Source of the DNA: Azonexus hydrophilus
GTDB taxonomy: Bacteria > Pseudomonadota > Gammaproteobacteria > Burkholderiales > Rhodocyclaceae
Length of the DNA stretch: 64,000 nt
NCBI RefSeq assembly: GCF_905120355.1
Contig: NZ_CAJHOB010000008.1
Location: 1 to 64,000 of the forward strand
Direction of reading: 5' to 3'
Shown: piece by piece, positions 1 to 13,183 of the stretch
Numbering within the stretch: the stretch's first letter is position 1
How the letters are laid out: each line of letters begins with the position of its first letter
Translations under genes and position numbers: made by a program
Notes under the pieces: generated by a model
Seen by the model: the letters and a program-made list of their open reading frames with translations, nothing else
Databases searched by the model: none
What the model was told of the DNA's origin: nothing

Positions 1-87
1 GCCGCGCATTCTACCGACTCCAAAAATTCCGTCAACTACTTTTCGAAAGATTTTTAAGTACGCTGAGCTCGCGCCCGTTTTACATAT

Positions 88-122
88 AAAGAAAGGGCAG
101 CCGCAGGGCTGCCCTTTCTTTT
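88..122 (-). terminator. Intrinsic terminator of the cytochrome c gene
   Basis: A 15-bp perfect inverted repeat (88-102 paired with 107-121) has A/T-rich flanks, so on the minus strand the GC core is followed by a T-rich 3' arm. It lies about 40 bp past the cytochrome stop codon. The first 87 bases of the window show no gene I can support. Confidence 0.8.
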
Positions 123-164
123 GATTAAAGCCAGCCTACTTAAAGCCAGCTCGCAACTTAGACC

Positions 165-800
165 TTAACGCAAACCTGCCGCGTAATCTGCAACCGCCTT
201 GATTTCAACATCCGACAGCTTGGCCGCGATAACCCGCATCATCTTTTCCGGGTCGTTACCACGGGTTTCATCGCGGAAGCTCTTTAGCTGATTTTCAGTA
301 TACGCAGCAAACTGCCCCGCCAGCCGCGGATATTGCGCCGGAAGACCGGCACCTGCCGGACCATGGCAGCCAGCACACGCCGGGATGCCCTTGCGGAAAT
401 CACCCTGACGCCAGAGCTTCTTGCCCAACTCAATGCTCGCTTCACTCTTGGCCGCTTCCGGCTTCAATTTCTGGCTTGCATACCAGGCCGCGACATCACG
501 CATACCCTGATCATCAATAGCAGCAGCCATACCCGCCATGATTGCGTTGTCACGCAGCGCCGGCTTATCACCCACAGGCTTGAAATTGCTCAGCTGCTTG
601 TAGATGTACTGTTCAACCTGACCAGCGAGATGCGGGTTGGCGGCGTCCATGCTATTGCCGTCGGCCCCGTGGCAGGCCACACAGATCGACTCAGCGATCA
701 ACTTGCCTTTCTCCGGATCAGCCTTGGCTGCAGCCTGTTCAGAGGCATGGGTAACGATACTGGTGGCAAAGAGGATTGCCAGTGCCGCGGTACGAATCAT
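165..800 (-). CDS. Diheme cytochrome c (c4 family)
   Basis: This is a periplasmic electron-transfer protein, probably passing electrons to a terminal oxidase. Counting from the chosen start it has 211 residues: an N-terminal signal peptide of about 19 residues (MIRTAALAILFATSIVTHA) and two homologous cytochrome domains. The heme-binding CxxCH motifs are at C40-H44 (CVACH) and C142-H146 (CAGCH). Candidate axial methionines are at M88/M91 and M187/M188. The start at 800 is chosen because a good AGGAG ribosome site sits just upstream and the signal peptide begins there; a longer frame to 854 would put charged residues before the signal peptide. It is divergent from engB, across a short A/T-rich region. 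The c4 assignment rests on the two-domain architecture and length. Confidence 0.9.
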   Translation of the reverse strand: MIRTAALAILFATSIVTHASEQAAAKADPEKGKLIAESICVACHGADGNSMDAANPHLAGQVEQYIYKQLSNFKPVGDKPALRDNAIMAGMAAAIDDQGMRDVAAWYASQKLKPEAAKSEASIELGKKLWRQGDFRKGIPACAGCHGPAGAGLPAQYPRLAGQFAAYTENQLKSFRDETRGNDPEKMMRVIAAKLSDVEIKAVADYAAGLR

Positions 801-908
801 TTTCGAGCTCCTAGTGCGCATAGGGAGGCGCTTTGGCCAGAAGGAAGGTAACAAACCTGATATTCTATATTAAGTTTTCTTTATCAAGGCGGGTACCCCG
901 CGTTTTTT
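801..908. promoter_or_regulatory. Divergent promoter region between cytochrome c and engB
   Basis: The only A/T-rich part of the spacer is at about 855-890. It could hold back-to-back promoters; for example, on the minus strand TTGATA lies about 17 bp before AATATC. Both assignments are weak pattern matches. On the plus strand the spacer ends in the small hairpin listed separately, which touches the engB start codon. Confidence 0.35.
889..908 (+). promoter_or_regulatory. Terminator-like hairpin abutting the engB start codon
   Basis: GCGGG (889-893) pairs with CCCGC (897-901) across a TAC loop. It is followed by G and six T residues, and the engB ATG comes immediately afterwards. No Shine-Dalgarno sequence fits between the hairpin and the ATG. 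The stem is only 5 bp, so it may act as a weak terminator, an attenuator or a translation block. Confidence 0.45.
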
Positions 909-1586
909 ATGCCCTTATTCCAGAACGCGTCTTTCCTGACCACGGTCGCCAATCTGCGGGATCTTCCTGCGGATGCAGTGTACGAAGTTGCCTTCGCCGG
1001 GCGCTCCAATGCCGGCAAGTCCTCTGCAATCAACACGCTCGCAGGTCGCGTACGCCTGGCCTATGTCAGCAAAACCCCCGGCCGCACACAACACCTCAAT
1101 TACTTCACGCTGGCGCCAGGAAAATATTTCGTGGACTTGCCGGGCTACGGGTTTGCCAAGGCGCCGGAAGACATCCGCCGTCAGTGGGAAGGCTTGATTG
1201 GCCCCTACTTGAGCAAACACTCACCGCTGGCAGGGCTGGTGGTCATCATGGATTGCCGCCGCCCGTTTACGGATCTCGACCGCAACCTGATTGCCTGGTT
1301 CCGGCCGAGCGGTCGCCCCATCCACATCCTGCTCTCGAAAGCCGACAAATTGTCGCGCCAGGAGCAGACCAAGGTTTTGCGCGGTGTCGAAAGCGAGATC
1401 GCCGGCTGGGGCGAAGGCCAATACAGCGTGCAGCTGTTTTCCAGCCTGAAAAAAACGGGGGTCGAGGAAGCCGAATCCGTGTTGGCGCGCTGGCTGGATA
1501 TCCCGCTGACGACCAAAGCAAAAGCCGCTGACACAGGCAAGAAAATGCCCCCGGACCAGGGGAGTCCGGGGGCGAAACAGCCTTGA
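909..1586 (+). CDS. engB: Ribosome biogenesis GTP-binding protein EngB/YsxC
   Basis: EngB is an essential cytoplasmic GTPase needed for late assembly of the large ribosomal subunit. The 225-residue protein shows the P-loop GRSNAGKSS at 31-39, a G3 motif DLPG at 76-79 and a G4-type KAD at 144-146 within LLSKADK. The length is normal for the family apart from a low-complexity Lys/Pro/Gly-rich tail after about residue 200. The start is supported by family-like N-terminal residues, although no ribosome site is visible before it. The tail is encoded over a perfect 10-bp inverted repeat (1547-1573). Confidence 0.95.
   Translation: MPLFQNASFLTTVANLRDLPADAVYEVAFAGRSNAGKSSAINTLAGRVRLAYVSKTPGRTQHLNYFTLAPGKYFVDLPGYGFAKAPEDIRRQWEGLIGPYLSKHSPLAGLVVIMDCRRPFTDLDRNLIAWFRPSGRPIHILLSKADKLSRQEQTKVLRGVESEIAGWGEGQYSVQLFSSLKKTGVEEAESVLARWLDIPLTTKAKAADTGKKMPPDQGSPGAKQP
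1547..1573 (+). repeat. Perfect 10-bp inverted repeat in the 3' end of engB
   Basis: GCCCCCGGAC (1547-1556) and GTCCGGGGGC (1564-1573) flank a 7-nt loop and lie inside the last codons of engB. No T-run follows, so it is not a canonical intrinsic terminator. It may stabilise the mRNA 3' end or protect the engB-hemB junction. Confidence 0.6.
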
Positions 1587-2708
<1,122 letters not shown>

Positions 2709-2741
2709 AAACCGTTCGACCGAGCCCCGTCGCTCAACCGC

Positions 2742-2779
2742 AAAAGAGCGAGCCCGGATTGTTCCGGGCTCGCTCTTTT
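2742..2779. terminator. Bidirectional terminator between hemB and trpC
   Basis: A 17-bp perfect inverted repeat (2742-2758 with 2763-2779) has a 4-nt loop. Its outer bases are AAAA on the left and TTTT on the right, so each strand ends the hairpin in U residues. It lies between two convergent genes and can serve both hemB and the trp operon. Confidence 0.9.
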
Positions 2780-2838
2780 GTTTTTCACCACCCGCAACAG
2801 CTTGCCCGACGACTTTCCCCTGACAAGCCGACTTTCAG

Positions 2839-3627
2839 TCAGTTGAACAGGGCCGCCAGGGCCTCACCCGGCTCCGGCGCCCGCATGAAGGCTTCGCCGA
2901 CAAGGAAAGCGTGCACATCGTTTTCACGCATGCGGATGACGTCACCGCGACTGAGAATACCGCTTTCGGTCACTACGATACGCTCTGCCGGAATCCGCGG
3001 CAGCAGCCCCAGCGTGGTTTCCAGACTGACCTCAAATGTACGCAGGTTGCGGTTATTGATTCCCAGCAGCGGCGTTTGCAATTGCAGCGCCGCTTCCAGC
3101 TCAAGACCGTCATGCACTTCGACCAGCACCGCCATGCCGTAATCCATCGCCTGCCGCTCCAGGGCCTGCATCTGCGGCAAATCCAGCGCGGCGGCGATCA
3201 GCAGAATCGCATCAGCCCCCATCGCCCTGGCTTCAGCCACCTGATAGGCATCGATCAGGAAATCCTTGCGCAACACCGGCAACGTACAGGCCGCGCGCGC
3301 CGCCTGCAGGTATTCCGGCGCACCTTGAAAGTACTGGCGATCGGTCAGAACCGAAAGACAGGCCGCACCATGTTCGGCGTAGCTGCGCGCGATATCTGCC
3401 GGACGGAAATCAGCGCGGATCACACCTTTTGAGGGGCTGGCGCGCTTGATTTCTGCAATCACCGCGCTTTGCCCGTTCTCTATCTTCTGGCGAATCGCCG
3501 CGACGAAATCACGCGGCGCACCTTGCTGGGCAATCTCCGCTTCCAGCTGCGCCATGCTTTTCACACCGCGGGCCGCTGCCACTTCTTCGTGTTTGGTGGC
3601 GATGATCTTGTTCAGAATGTCACTCAC
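2839..3627 (-). CDS. trpC: Indole-3-glycerol-phosphate synthase
   Basis: TrpC closes the ring of 1-(2-carboxyphenylamino)-1-deoxyribulose 5-phosphate to give indole-3-glycerol phosphate in tryptophan synthesis. It is a 262-residue single-function (beta/alpha)8 protein with family signatures: [28 protein letters not shown] and the C-terminal TESGI phosphate loop. It overlaps the trpD stop by 4 bp, indicating translational coupling, and it is the last gene of the trp unit before the shared terminator. No fused TrpF domain is present. Confidence 0.97.
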   Translation of the reverse strand: MSDILNKIIATKHEEVAAARGVKSMAQLEAEIAQQGAPRDFVAAIRQKIENGQSAVIAEIKRASPSKGVIRADFRPADIARSYAEHGAACLSVLTDRQYFQGAPEYLQAARAACTLPVLRKDFLIDAYQVAEARAMGADAILLIAAALDLPQMQALERQAMDYGMAVLVEVHDGLELEAALQLQTPLLGINNRNLRTFEVSLETTLGLLPRIPAERIVVTESGILSRGDVIRMRENDVHAFLVGEAFMRAPEPGEALAALFN

Positions 3628-4661
3628 GCTTTTCCCTCCGCCCCCAGACGTTGCGTCGTCCGGACGAAGCTTTCCAGTTTCTGCCGTGCTGCACCGCTCG
3701 CAATTGCCTCACGCGCCCGCTCGATGCCGTCAGCAATGCTGTCCGCCACATTGGCCACATACAGTGCCGCCCCGGCATTCAGGCAGACAATCTCTCGCGC
3801 CGCGCCGGGCTGGTTATCAAGTGCGCCCAGCAGCATGGCGCGTGACTCTGCTGCGCTGCCCACACGCAGATTGCGTAACGACAGCATCTGCAGGCCAAAA
3901 TCTTCCGGGTGAATTTCGTATTCGCGCACTTCACCGTCCTTCAACTCACCCACCAGGGTGGCTGCGCCGAGGGAAATTTCATCCAGACTATCCTTGCCAT
4001 GCACCACCAGCACACGCTGTGCGCCCAAGCGCTGCATCACGCGGACCTGAATACCGACGAGGTCAGGGTGGAACACCCCCATCAGGGTGTTGGGTGCCCC
4101 CGCAGGATTGGTCAGCGGTCCCAGAATATTGAAAATCGTGCGCACCCCCATTTCGCGACGTACCGGCGCAACGTGCTTCATGGCACTGTGGTGGTTGGGG
4201 GCAAACATGAAACCGATGCCGCATTCTTCGATACAGGCGGCCACCTGCTCCGGCCCGAGATTGATGTTGGCACCGAGGGCTTCCAGCACATCGGCGCTTC
4301 CCGAGCTTGATGACACACTGCGACCGCCGTGCTTGGCCACCTTGGCGCCGGCCGCTGCAGCAACAAAAATCGAGGCTGTGGAAATATTGAAGCTATTCGC
4401 CGCGTCGCCGCCCGTACCAACGATATCGACAAATTTACGGTCATAGGGGACCTTGACCGGGGTCGCCAGTTCGCGCATGACGCTAGCCGCTGCCGCGATC
4501 TCGCCAATGGTTTCCTTCTTCACGCGCAAACCGGCAATGATCGCGGCCGTCATCACGGGCGAGACATCGCCGCGCATGATCTGGCGCATCAGTGACACCA
4601 TTTCGTCGTGGAAGATTTCGCGGTGCTCAATCACACGCTGCAGTGCGTCTTGCGGGGTCAT
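3624..4661 (-). CDS. trpD: Anthranilate phosphoribosyltransferase
   Basis: TrpD transfers phosphoribose from PRPP to anthranilate, the second step of the tryptophan branch. It has 345 residues, a normal length. The PRPP-binding GTGGD motif is at 82-86, followed by the family segment NSFNIST. A second conserved stretch, [21 protein letters not shown], sits near residue 110. It overlaps trpG and trpC by 4 bp on each side, so translation of the three genes is probably coupled. It is not fused to a TrpG glutaminase domain, unlike the enterobacterial form. Confidence 0.97.
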   Translation of the reverse strand: MTPQDALQRVIEHREIFHDEMVSLMRQIMRGDVSPVMTAAIIAGLRVKKETIGEIAAAASVMRELATPVKVPYDRKFVDIVGTGGDAANSFNISTASIFVAAAAGAKVAKHGGRSVSSSSGSADVLEALGANINLGPEQVAACIEECGIGFMFAPNHHSAMKHVAPVRREMGVRTIFNILGPLTNPAGAPNTLMGVFHPDLVGIQVRVMQRLGAQRVLVVHGKDSLDEISLGAATLVGELKDGEVREYEIHPEDFGLQMLSLRNLRVGSAAESRAMLLGALDNQPGAAREIVCLNAGAALYVANVADSIADGIERAREAIASGAARQKLESFVRTTQRLGAEGKA

Positions 4662-5230
4662 GCGCGGTGCTCCTCAAGAAAATTATTCAATAGCTCATGA
4701 CCGCACTCGGTCAGAATCGACTCGGGATGGAACTGCATACCTTCGACCGCGAGAGTTTTGTGGCGCACGCCCATGATCTCGCCATCGGCCGTCCACGCCG
4801 TAATGTCCAGGCATTCCGGCAAACTGCTGCGCTTGATGGCCAGCGAGTGGTAACGGGTGCAGGTCAGCGGATTGGGCAAATTGCGGAACACCCCCACATT
4901 TTTGTGCTCGACCGGCGACACTTTCCCGTGCATGAGTTGCTGCGCCCGCACGATCCGCCCACCAAACGCCTCGCCAATCGCCTGATGGCCCAGGCAAACG
5001 CCGAGCACGGGAATTTTTCCGGCAAATTCGCGGATCGCGGCCAGGGAAATACCCGCCTGCGCTGGTGCGCACGGCCCCGGGGAAATCACCAGATAGTCCG
5101 GCGCCAGCGCTGCGATTTCCGGCAAGCCAATCTCGTCATTGCGAAACACCCGCACATCCTGGCCCAACTCACCGAAATACTGCACCAGGTTGTAGGTGAA
5201 GCTGTCGTAGTTATCGATCATCAGCAACAT
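4658..5230 (-). CDS. trpG: Anthranilate synthase component II (glutamine amidotransferase)
   Basis: TrpG hydrolyses glutamine and channels ammonia to TrpE for anthranilate formation; in many beta- and gammaproteobacteria it is also used by the folate enzyme PabB. The 190-residue class I amidotransferase has its nucleophile C79 in GVCLGHQ and H168/E170 in QFHPES. The start at 5230 gives the family N-terminus [15 protein letters not shown] and has a GAGGAG ribosome site that overlaps the end of trpE. An open frame extends much further upstream over trpE but is only a shadow. Confidence 0.96.
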   Translation of the reverse strand: MLLMIDNYDSFTYNLVQYFGELGQDVRVFRNDEIGLPEIAALAPDYLVISPGPCAPAQAGISLAAIREFAGKIPVLGVCLGHQAIGEAFGGRIVRAQQLMHGKVSPVEHKNVGVFRNLPNPLTCTRYHSLAIKRSSLPECLDITAWTADGEIMGVRHKTLAVEGMQFHPESILTECGHELLNNFLEEHRA

Positions 5231-5240
5231 GGTGTTCTCC

Positions 5241-6725
5241 TCACAGCTTCGTATCGAGGCCGGCTTCGGCCAGTTCAGCGGCGCGCAACACCGCCCGTGC
5301 CTTGTTCTGGGTTTCCTGCCATTCCGCATCGGGGTCAGAATCCGCCACGATGCCCGCCCCCGCCTGCACGTGTAGCTGCCCATCCTTGACCACCGCCGTA
5401 CGGATGGCGATCGCCAGATCCATGTCGCCGTTAAAGCCCAGATAACCCACCGACCCGGCATAGACACCGCGCTTGACGGGTTCCAGTTCATCAATGATTT
5501 CCATCGCCCGCACCTTGGGCGCACCGGAGACTGTCCCCGCCGGGAAGGTGGCGCGCAGCACATCCATCGCGGCCAAGCCGTCCGCGAGGCGACCTTCGAC
5601 ATTGGAGACGATGTGCATCACATGCGAATAACGTTCGATGGTCATGCGTTCTGTCAGCTTGACGCTGCCGATCCTGGCGACCCGACCACAATCATTGCGC
5701 CCCAGATCGAGCAACTGCGTGTGCTCGGCCAGTTCTTTCTGGTCGGCCAGCAGATCGCTCGCCAGCGCGGCATCTTCTTCCGGCGTCGCACCACGTTTGC
5801 GCGTTCCGGCGATAGGGCGCACCGTAATGCGCTCCCCCTCCAGACGCACCAGAATCTCGGGCGAAGCACCAACGACCTGGTAATCCTCGAAATCGAAATA
5901 GAACATGTAGGGCGACGGATTCAGACTGCGCAGCGTCCGGTACAGCGCCAGCGGGCTGGCATGAAACGGTTTGCTCATGCGCTGCGACAGCACCACCTGC
6001 ATGATGTCGCCGCTGGCGATGTAGTCCTTGGCCTGACGGACCGCAGCCTTGAACTCCGCTTCGCCAAAGGACGATTCGGCAGGTGCCGAAGCAGCGGGCT
6101 GCTCGGCGGGGATCCGGGCGGGCTGGCGCAGCTTGCCCAGCAGTTCCCGCAGCCGTGCCTGTGCCTTCTGGTAGGCCCCGGGAAACCCGGGCTCGGCATA
6201 GACGATGAGCGTGAGCTTGCCGGACAGATTGTCGACCACGGCAATTTCTTCCGACAGCAGAAGATGAATATCCGGAGTATTGATCGTGTCGGCGAGAGGT
6301 CTGTTGCGGATCGTGTCCTGCAAGCGCCGTTCGATGTAGCGAATGGTGTCGTAACCGAAGCAGCCGACCAGCCCTCCGAGAAAGCGCGGCAGCCCCTTGG
6401 CCTCCGGCGCCTTGAAGCGTGCCATGTAGTGCTCGATGAAAGACAGCGGATTCCCGCCCTGATCGCGCTCGGCAATGCGATTGCCGGTCAGCACCAGCAC
6501 TTCGTCGGCACGTACCACAATGCGGGTCGTCGCGGCAAGGCCAATGATGGAGTAGCGACCAAAACGCTCCCCCCCTTGCACCGATTCCAGCAGATAGGAA
6601 AAAGGTTCGCCTGCCAGTTTCAGATAGATCGACAGGGGCGTATCGAGATCGGCAAAAGTTTCGAGCGAAACCGGAATGCGGTTGTAGCCTTGGGCGGCAA
6701 GCGCCTCAAATTCAATTTCAGTCAT
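5241..6725 (-). CDS. trpE: Anthranilate synthase component I
   Basis: TrpE makes anthranilate from chorismate with ammonia from TrpG, the committed step of tryptophan synthesis. The 494-residue protein has the N-terminal feedback-site motif LLES at 45-48 and the chorismate-binding C-terminal half ([42 protein letters not shown]). The LLES motif predicts allosteric inhibition by tryptophan. The gene is preceded by a roughly 200-nt leader with a small Trp-rich ORF, so expression may also respond to charged tRNA-Trp. Confidence 0.97.
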   Translation of the reverse strand: MTEIEFEALAAQGYNRIPVSLETFADLDTPLSIYLKLAGEPFSYLLESVQGGERFGRYSIIGLAATTRIVVRADEVLVLTGNRIAERDQGGNPLSFIEHYMARFKAPEAKGLPRFLGGLVGCFGYDTIRYIERRLQDTIRNRPLADTINTPDIHLLLSEEIAVVDNLSGKLTLIVYAEPGFPGAYQKAQARLRELLGKLRQPARIPAEQPAASAPAESSFGEAEFKAAVRQAKDYIASGDIMQVVLSQRMSKPFHASPLALYRTLRSLNPSPYMFYFDFEDYQVVGASPEILVRLEGERITVRPIAGTRKRGATPEEDAALASDLLADQKELAEHTQLLDLGRNDCGRVARIGSVKLTERMTIERYSHVMHIVSNVEGRLADGLAAMDVLRATFPAGTVSGAPKVRAMEIIDELEPVKRGVYAGSVGYLGFNGDMDLAIAIRTAVVKDGQLHVQAGAGIVADSDPDAEWQETQNKARAVLRAAELAEAGLDTKL

Positions 6726-6771
6726 GGGAAGCTCTCAGGTAAGACAATGATGGGAATACGCTGCAACGGGT

Positions 6772-6789
6772 GCGCGGCAAAAGCCGCGC
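6772..6789 (-). promoter_or_regulatory. GC-rich hairpin between trpL and trpE
   Basis: On the minus strand GCGCGGC-TTTT-GCCGCGC forms a perfect 7-bp stem. It begins 15 nt after the stop codon of the putative leader peptide and ends about 46 nt before trpE. It occupies the place of the attenuator hairpin in a trp leader but lacks a trailing U-run. It could therefore act through Rho, pausing or translation rather than classical intrinsic termination. Confidence 0.45.
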
Positions 6790-6803
6790 CAAGGGGCAAG
6801 AGG

Positions 6804-6860
6804 TTACGGACGCCAGGGGCGCCAACGCGAGTCAAGTTGCCAGTTGCGGGAAATCATCAT
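6804..6860 (-). CDS. trpL: Putative trp operon leader peptide
   Basis: An 18-codon ORF begins with tandem ATG codons and ends in TAA. It encodes MMISRNWQLDSRWRPWRP. Three Trp codons (positions 7, 13, 16) among 18 is a strong enrichment for the rarest amino acid, and two of them lie close to the stop. It lies 78 bp upstream of trpE on the same strand and just before a GC-rich hairpin, the arrangement expected of a ribosome-mediated attenuator. The ribosome-binding site is weak. The peptide reading is direct; the attenuation role is inference. Confidence 0.6.
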   Translation of the reverse strand: MMISRNWQLDSRWRPWRP

Positions 6861-6935
6861 CAGTCTTGAAGTAGTCGATTTATGCTCGATTCGAGCCGTA
6901 ACGCATCTGAGAGCGATGCAGACGGCGTGCGGCAC

Positions 6936-6965
6936 AGTCTAGCCGATAGACTTTTGCGCTGTCCA
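6936..6965 (-). promoter_or_regulatory. Candidate trp operon promoter
   Basis: On the minus strand TGGACA (6960-6965) is followed after 18 bp by TAGACT (6936-6941). This would start transcription near 6929, giving a leader of about 200 nt that contains the Trp-rich ORF. A short perfect palindrome, GCTCGATTCGAGC, lies downstream at 6884-6896. Pattern match only. Confidence 0.35.
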
Positions 6966-7032
6966 CACGTTTTTGCAGGCTCCGGGCAGGGCGGGCCGCA
7001 CGCTCACTTTACCCTGCTCTCGGCACCTGCAC

Positions 7033-7734
7033 TCAAACTCCTGCCAACTCAGCACGCAGAACGCTGATGATGGAGTCGTAACGGTGCGGATCGCTATCCT
7101 TGCCCGCGCCATAGACCGCAGAGCCGGCAACGAAAGCATCCACACCTGCCCGGGCAATTTCCGCAATGTTGGCTGTATTGACACCGCCGTCAATTTCCAG
7201 ACGAATGCGCCGACCGCTGGCCTGCTGATAGGCATCGATCCTCGCCCGTGCTGCCCGGGCCTTGTTCAGCGTGGCCGGAATGAATTTCTGCCCACCGAAC
7301 CCCGGGTTCACGCTCATCAACAGGATGACATCGATCTTGTCCATGACGTAATCAAGGTAATCAAGCGGCGTTGCCGGATTGAAGACCAAACCGGCCTGAC
7401 AACCGGCATCACGGATCAGCGACAAGCTGCGGTCAATATGTTCCGAAGCTTCCGGGTGAAAGGTGATGATATTGGCACCGGCCTTGGCAAAATCGGGAAT
7501 GATCCGGTCCACCGGTTTCACCATCAGATGCACGTCGATCGGCGCGTCGGTGTGCGGACGGATCGCCGCGCAAACCATGGGACCGATCGTGAGGTTGGGG
7601 ACATAGTGATTGTCCATCACATCAAAGTGAATCCAGTCAGCCCCCGCCGCGATCACGTTGGCGACCTCTTCGCCCAGTCTGGCAAAATCAGCCGAAAGAA
7701 TGCTCGGCGCAATGATGTAGTCCGTCGTAGACAT
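7033..7734 (-). CDS. rpe: Ribulose-phosphate 3-epimerase
   Basis: Rpe interconverts ribulose 5-phosphate and xylulose 5-phosphate in the pentose phosphate and Calvin pathways. It is a 233-residue TIM-barrel protein. Family segments are visible in order: [60 protein letters not shown] and VAGSAVYGA. The start at 7734 is set by this N-terminus and a strong GGAGG site; the reading frame continues upstream only as a shadow of the permease gene. In related genomes a phosphoglycolate phosphatase (gph) often sits between rpe and trpE, but none is found here. Confidence 0.96.
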   Translation of the reverse strand: MSTTDYIIAPSILSADFARLGEEVANVIAAGADWIHFDVMDNHYVPNLTIGPMVCAAIRPHTDAPIDVHLMVKPVDRIIPDFAKAGANIITFHPEASEHIDRSLSLIRDAGCQAGLVFNPATPLDYLDYVMDKIDVILLMSVNPGFGGQKFIPATLNKARAARARIDAYQQASGRRIRLEIDGGVNTANIAEIARAGVDAFVAGSAVYGAGKDSDPHRYDSIISVLRAELAGV

Positions 7735-7808
7735 GTTTTCCTCCAAAGTGGGCGGATTATCCCATGTGGCGCGCCAGCCCGGGCCGGCACAGGCGATTGC
7801 TGCTGCCC

Positions 7809-9026
7809 TCAGTCCTTCTCCACCACCACCGGCCCCGGCTCTGCGGCAACCGAAGAAATCTCTTCTGCCGTCTCGGCCGCCCCAGCGGTCAACAGCTCCG
7901 CCGGGCGCACAGCAGTCGTGTCGCCGAGCGGTTGAGCTGGCGGATCTGCAGCACTCACTCCCTCTTCTTCGTCCGCCCCAAGCGCATCGGCAATCCAGGC
8001 TTGCAGCAAGGTCCAAGTCACCGCCAGCACGACCGGGCCAATGAAGATGCCGACTAGGCCAAAACCCAGCAGGCCGCCGATGACGCCGGCAAAAATGAGC
8101 AGCAGCGGGAGGTTGGCTCCACGGCGGATGAGGATGGGACGCAGGAAATTGTCCAGCGTGCCGACAATCAGACTCCACACAGCGAGAAAAACAGCCCAAC
8201 CGGTGTCGCCCTGCCAGAACAGCCATGCTGTCGCCGGCAGCAACACGATCAGGGGGCCTGCCTGCGCGATGCACAACATCAGCATCAGCGCCGTCAACAA
8301 GGCCGCCAGCGGCACGCCGGCCACCGCCAGACCCATGCCGCCGAGCGCCGCCTGCACCATGGCCGTCACGCCAACGCCCAGCGCCACCCCGCGGATAGCG
8401 CCACTCGCCAGCTGCACCGCATTCTCCCCCCGCACCCCGGCCAAACGACGGCCAAAGCGCCGCATCAGGCGGGCCGCATCTTCTCCCGTCGCGTAAAGAA
8501 TCGCCGCCAGGGTGATGATCAGGACAAACTGTATGAGCAGGCCGCCCAGGCTGCCCACCTGACTCAATGCCCACTTGCCGGCACCGCTGGCATAGGGCGT
8601 GATCTGCGCCACCAACTGCGGCGCACCACTGCTCGCCGCCTGTTGCCACCAGCCACTCAGCGTCTTTCCCAGCACCGGTATGCTGACCAGCCAACCGGGT
8701 GGGGGCGGCAAACCGTTGTCGAGCAGGCGCTGCCCCAATGCCGCGATGTCATGGCTATGCGTCACCAGGGTGTCAATCGTCAGCCAGAGCGGCAGCACCA
8801 GAAACAGCAGCATGCCGACGCACATTGCCGCGATCGCCAGCGAGCGCCGGCCACCCAAGCGCTGCTCCAGCGCGAGGAAAGGCGGCCAGGTCGCCACCAC
8901 GATCATCGCCGCCCAGACCCCGGCTGCGAGGAACGGCCGCAACACCCACACGGACAGGGCGACCAACCCGGCCACACAGCTCACGGCCAGGACATTGCGG
9001 GTCAGATCACGGCGAATGTCGTGCAT
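7809..9026 (-). CDS. AI-2E family transporter (YdiK/PerM-like permease)
   Basis: This is a polytopic inner-membrane protein of 405 residues from the AI-2 exporter superfamily (formerly UPF0118). About seven to eight hydrophobic segments are evident, including a pair near the N-terminus (around 15-55) and the conserved C-terminal region around [20 protein letters not shown], followed by a Gly-rich membrane stretch. The last 50 or so residues are acidic and hydrophilic, probably a cytosolic tail. The substrate is unknown; family members have been linked to autoinducer-2, indole or ion export. It lies 6 bp after argJ, suggesting co-transcription. Confidence 0.85.
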   Translation of the reverse strand: MHDIRRDLTRNVLAVSCVAGLVALSVWVLRPFLAAGVWAAMIVVATWPPFLALEQRLGGRRSLAIAAMCVGMLLFLVLPLWLTIDTLVTHSHDIAALGQRLLDNGLPPPPGWLVSIPVLGKTLSGWWQQAASSGAPQLVAQITPYASGAGKWALSQVGSLGGLLIQFVLIITLAAILYATGEDAARLMRRFGRRLAGVRGENAVQLASGAIRGVALGVGVTAMVQAALGGMGLAVAGVPLAALLTALMLMLCIAQAGPLIVLLPATAWLFWQGDTGWAVFLAVWSLIVGTLDNFLRPILIRRGANLPLLLIFAGVIGGLLGFGLVGIFIGPVVLAVTWTLLQAWIADALGADEEEGVSAADPPAQPLGDTTAVRPAELLTAGAAETAEEISSVAAEPGPVVVEKD

Positions 9027-9032
9027 TTCGGG

Positions 9033-10271
9033 TCACGAACGGTAATCAGCGTTGATCTTGACGTAATCGTAGGAGAAATCGCAGGTATACACCCGGGCAC
9101 CTGCCGTACCACGCCCAAGATCAACGCGCACGGTAATTTCGGGCGACTGCATGATGCGCGCACCATCTGCCTCCTGATAGGCCACGGCACGCCCCCCTTG
9201 CTCGGCAACCAGGACGCTCTCGCCCTCGCTTTCCAGCCAGACACGCACCCCATCCACAGCGAGATCGGCAATGCCGGCATAGCCGACGGCGGCGAGGATA
9301 CGGCCAAGGTTAGGATCGGATGCAAAGAAGGCCGTCTTGACCAGCGGCGAATGCCCGATGGCATAGCCCACCAAACGACATTCGGCAACGTCTTTTCCTC
9401 CCTCGACCACCACGCTGATGAACTTGGTTGCCCCCTCACCGTCACGCACGATGGCTTGCGCCAGTTCGACGGCGACGGCCATGATGGCGGCTTTCACTTC
9501 GGCCCAGCCGGCATCGGCTTCGCTCGCGAAGTGCGCGCCGGACTGCCCGGAAGCCAGCATCACGAAAGAGTCGTTGGTGGACATATCGCCATCGACCGTA
9601 ATGCAGTTGAAGGACTCGTCAGCTGTTTCCTTGACCAGTTTCTCCAGCAGCGGGCGGGCAATGCCGGCATCGGTCGCCAGAAAGCCGAGCATGGTCGCCA
9701 TGTTCGGCTTGATCATCCCGGCGCCCTTGGAAATCCCCGAAATCGTGATCACCTTGCCCTGTACCGTCACCTGCCGTGAAGCCGCCTTGGCCACCGTATC
9801 AGTCGTCATGATGGCGTGCGCGGCAGCATGCCAGTTGTCGAGCTTGAGATCCGCCTGCGCCGCCGGCAAACCGGCGATGAGGCGCTCCACCGGCAAGGGT
9901 TCCAGGATGACGCCGGTAGAAAATGGCAGCACCGACGCCGGTGCCACGCCGAGCAGGTCAGCCACCGCCACGCAGGTCGCTGCGGCCAGTCGACGTCCCG
10001 GCTCGCCGGTACCGGCATTGGCATTACCGGTATTGATCACGAGCGCGCGGATTTCATTGCCAGCGGCCAGTCGCTGCTGGCACAGCTGCACCGGTGCTGC
10101 ACAGAAACGGTTCTGGGTGAACACACCGGCAACCGTGCAGCCGGGATCGAGCACGAACAGGCACAGATCGCGCCGGTCTTTCTTGCGAATACCGGCCTCG
10201 GCAACACCGAGGCGAATGCCGGCGACCGGCAGAAGGTGATGGGCAGCGGGCGTAGCGTAGTTGACAGGCAT
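9033..10271 (-). CDS. argJ: Bifunctional ornithine acetyltransferase / N-acetylglutamate synthase
   Basis: ArgJ recycles the acetyl group from N-acetylornithine to glutamate and can also make N-acetylglutamate, running the cyclic arginine pathway. Residues are numbered from [10 protein letters not shown], the family-like start at 10271; an in-frame extension to 10334 reads through the secA terminator and is unlikely. The 412-residue proenzyme is expected to self-cleave between A192 and T193 in the motif [11 protein letters not shown]193 becoming the nucleophile of the beta chain. The ribosome site is weak. secA lies upstream but a hairpin separates the two. Confidence 0.95.
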   Translation of the reverse strand: MPVNYATPAAHHLLPVAGIRLGVAEAGIRKKDRRDLCLFVLDPGCTVAGVFTQNRFCAAPVQLCQQRLAAGNEIRALVINTGNANAGTGEPGRRLAAATCVAVADLLGVAPASVLPFSTGVILEPLPVERLIAGLPAAQADLKLDNWHAAAHAIMTTDTVAKAASRQVTVQGKVITISGISKGAGMIKPNMATMLGFLATDAGIARPLLEKLVKETADESFNCITVDGDMSTNDSFVMLASGQSGAHFASEADAGWAEVKAAIMAVAVELAQAIVRDGEGATKFISVVVEGGKDVAECRLVGYAIGHSPLVKTAFFASDPNLGRILAAVGYAGIADLAVDGVRVWLESEGESVLVAEQGGRAVAYQEADGARIMQSPEITVRVDLGRGTAGARVYTCDFSYDYVKINADYRS

Positions 10272-10303
10272 GTTTAGGCAGAAAAAAAGGGATGGAAAAG
10301 GTA

Positions 10304-10342
10304 GAAAAACCGCGCTGTCAGTCATGCACAGCACGGTTTTTC
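10304..10342 (-). terminator. Intrinsic terminator downstream of secA
   Basis: An imperfect inverted repeat (10304-10318 with 10328-10342) reads on the minus strand as a stem ending in GGTTTTTC. It lies just after secA and would be read through only if argJ depended on the secA promoter. Confidence 0.75.
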
Positions 10343-10365
10343 GGGTCTCACGTCAGACTGACCTC

Positions 10366-13086
<2,721 letters not shown>

Positions 13087-13183
13087 CGAGGACGCTCAAT
13101 GTCGCAAGGACGTTGCAGGAAAGCGGTGATTCTAGCACGCCCTGTGAAGGCCTCGAGATGCGCCTAGCGCATGCCTTTACGCT

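Noticed and set aside
5231-5602. N-terminal extension of trpG into trpE
   Set aside because: The frame is a shadow of trpE. The family N-terminus and a ribosome site begin at 5230.
6882-7067. A 61-codon plus-strand ORF upstream of rpe's end
   Set aside because: It lies antisense to the trp leader and rpe 3' end, with no ribosome site or codon bias.
7735-8694. N-terminal extension of rpe through the AI-2E permease gene
   Set aside because: The first 320 codons have no resemblance to any epimerase and are the shifted frame of the permease; the true start at 7734 has a strong GGAGG site.
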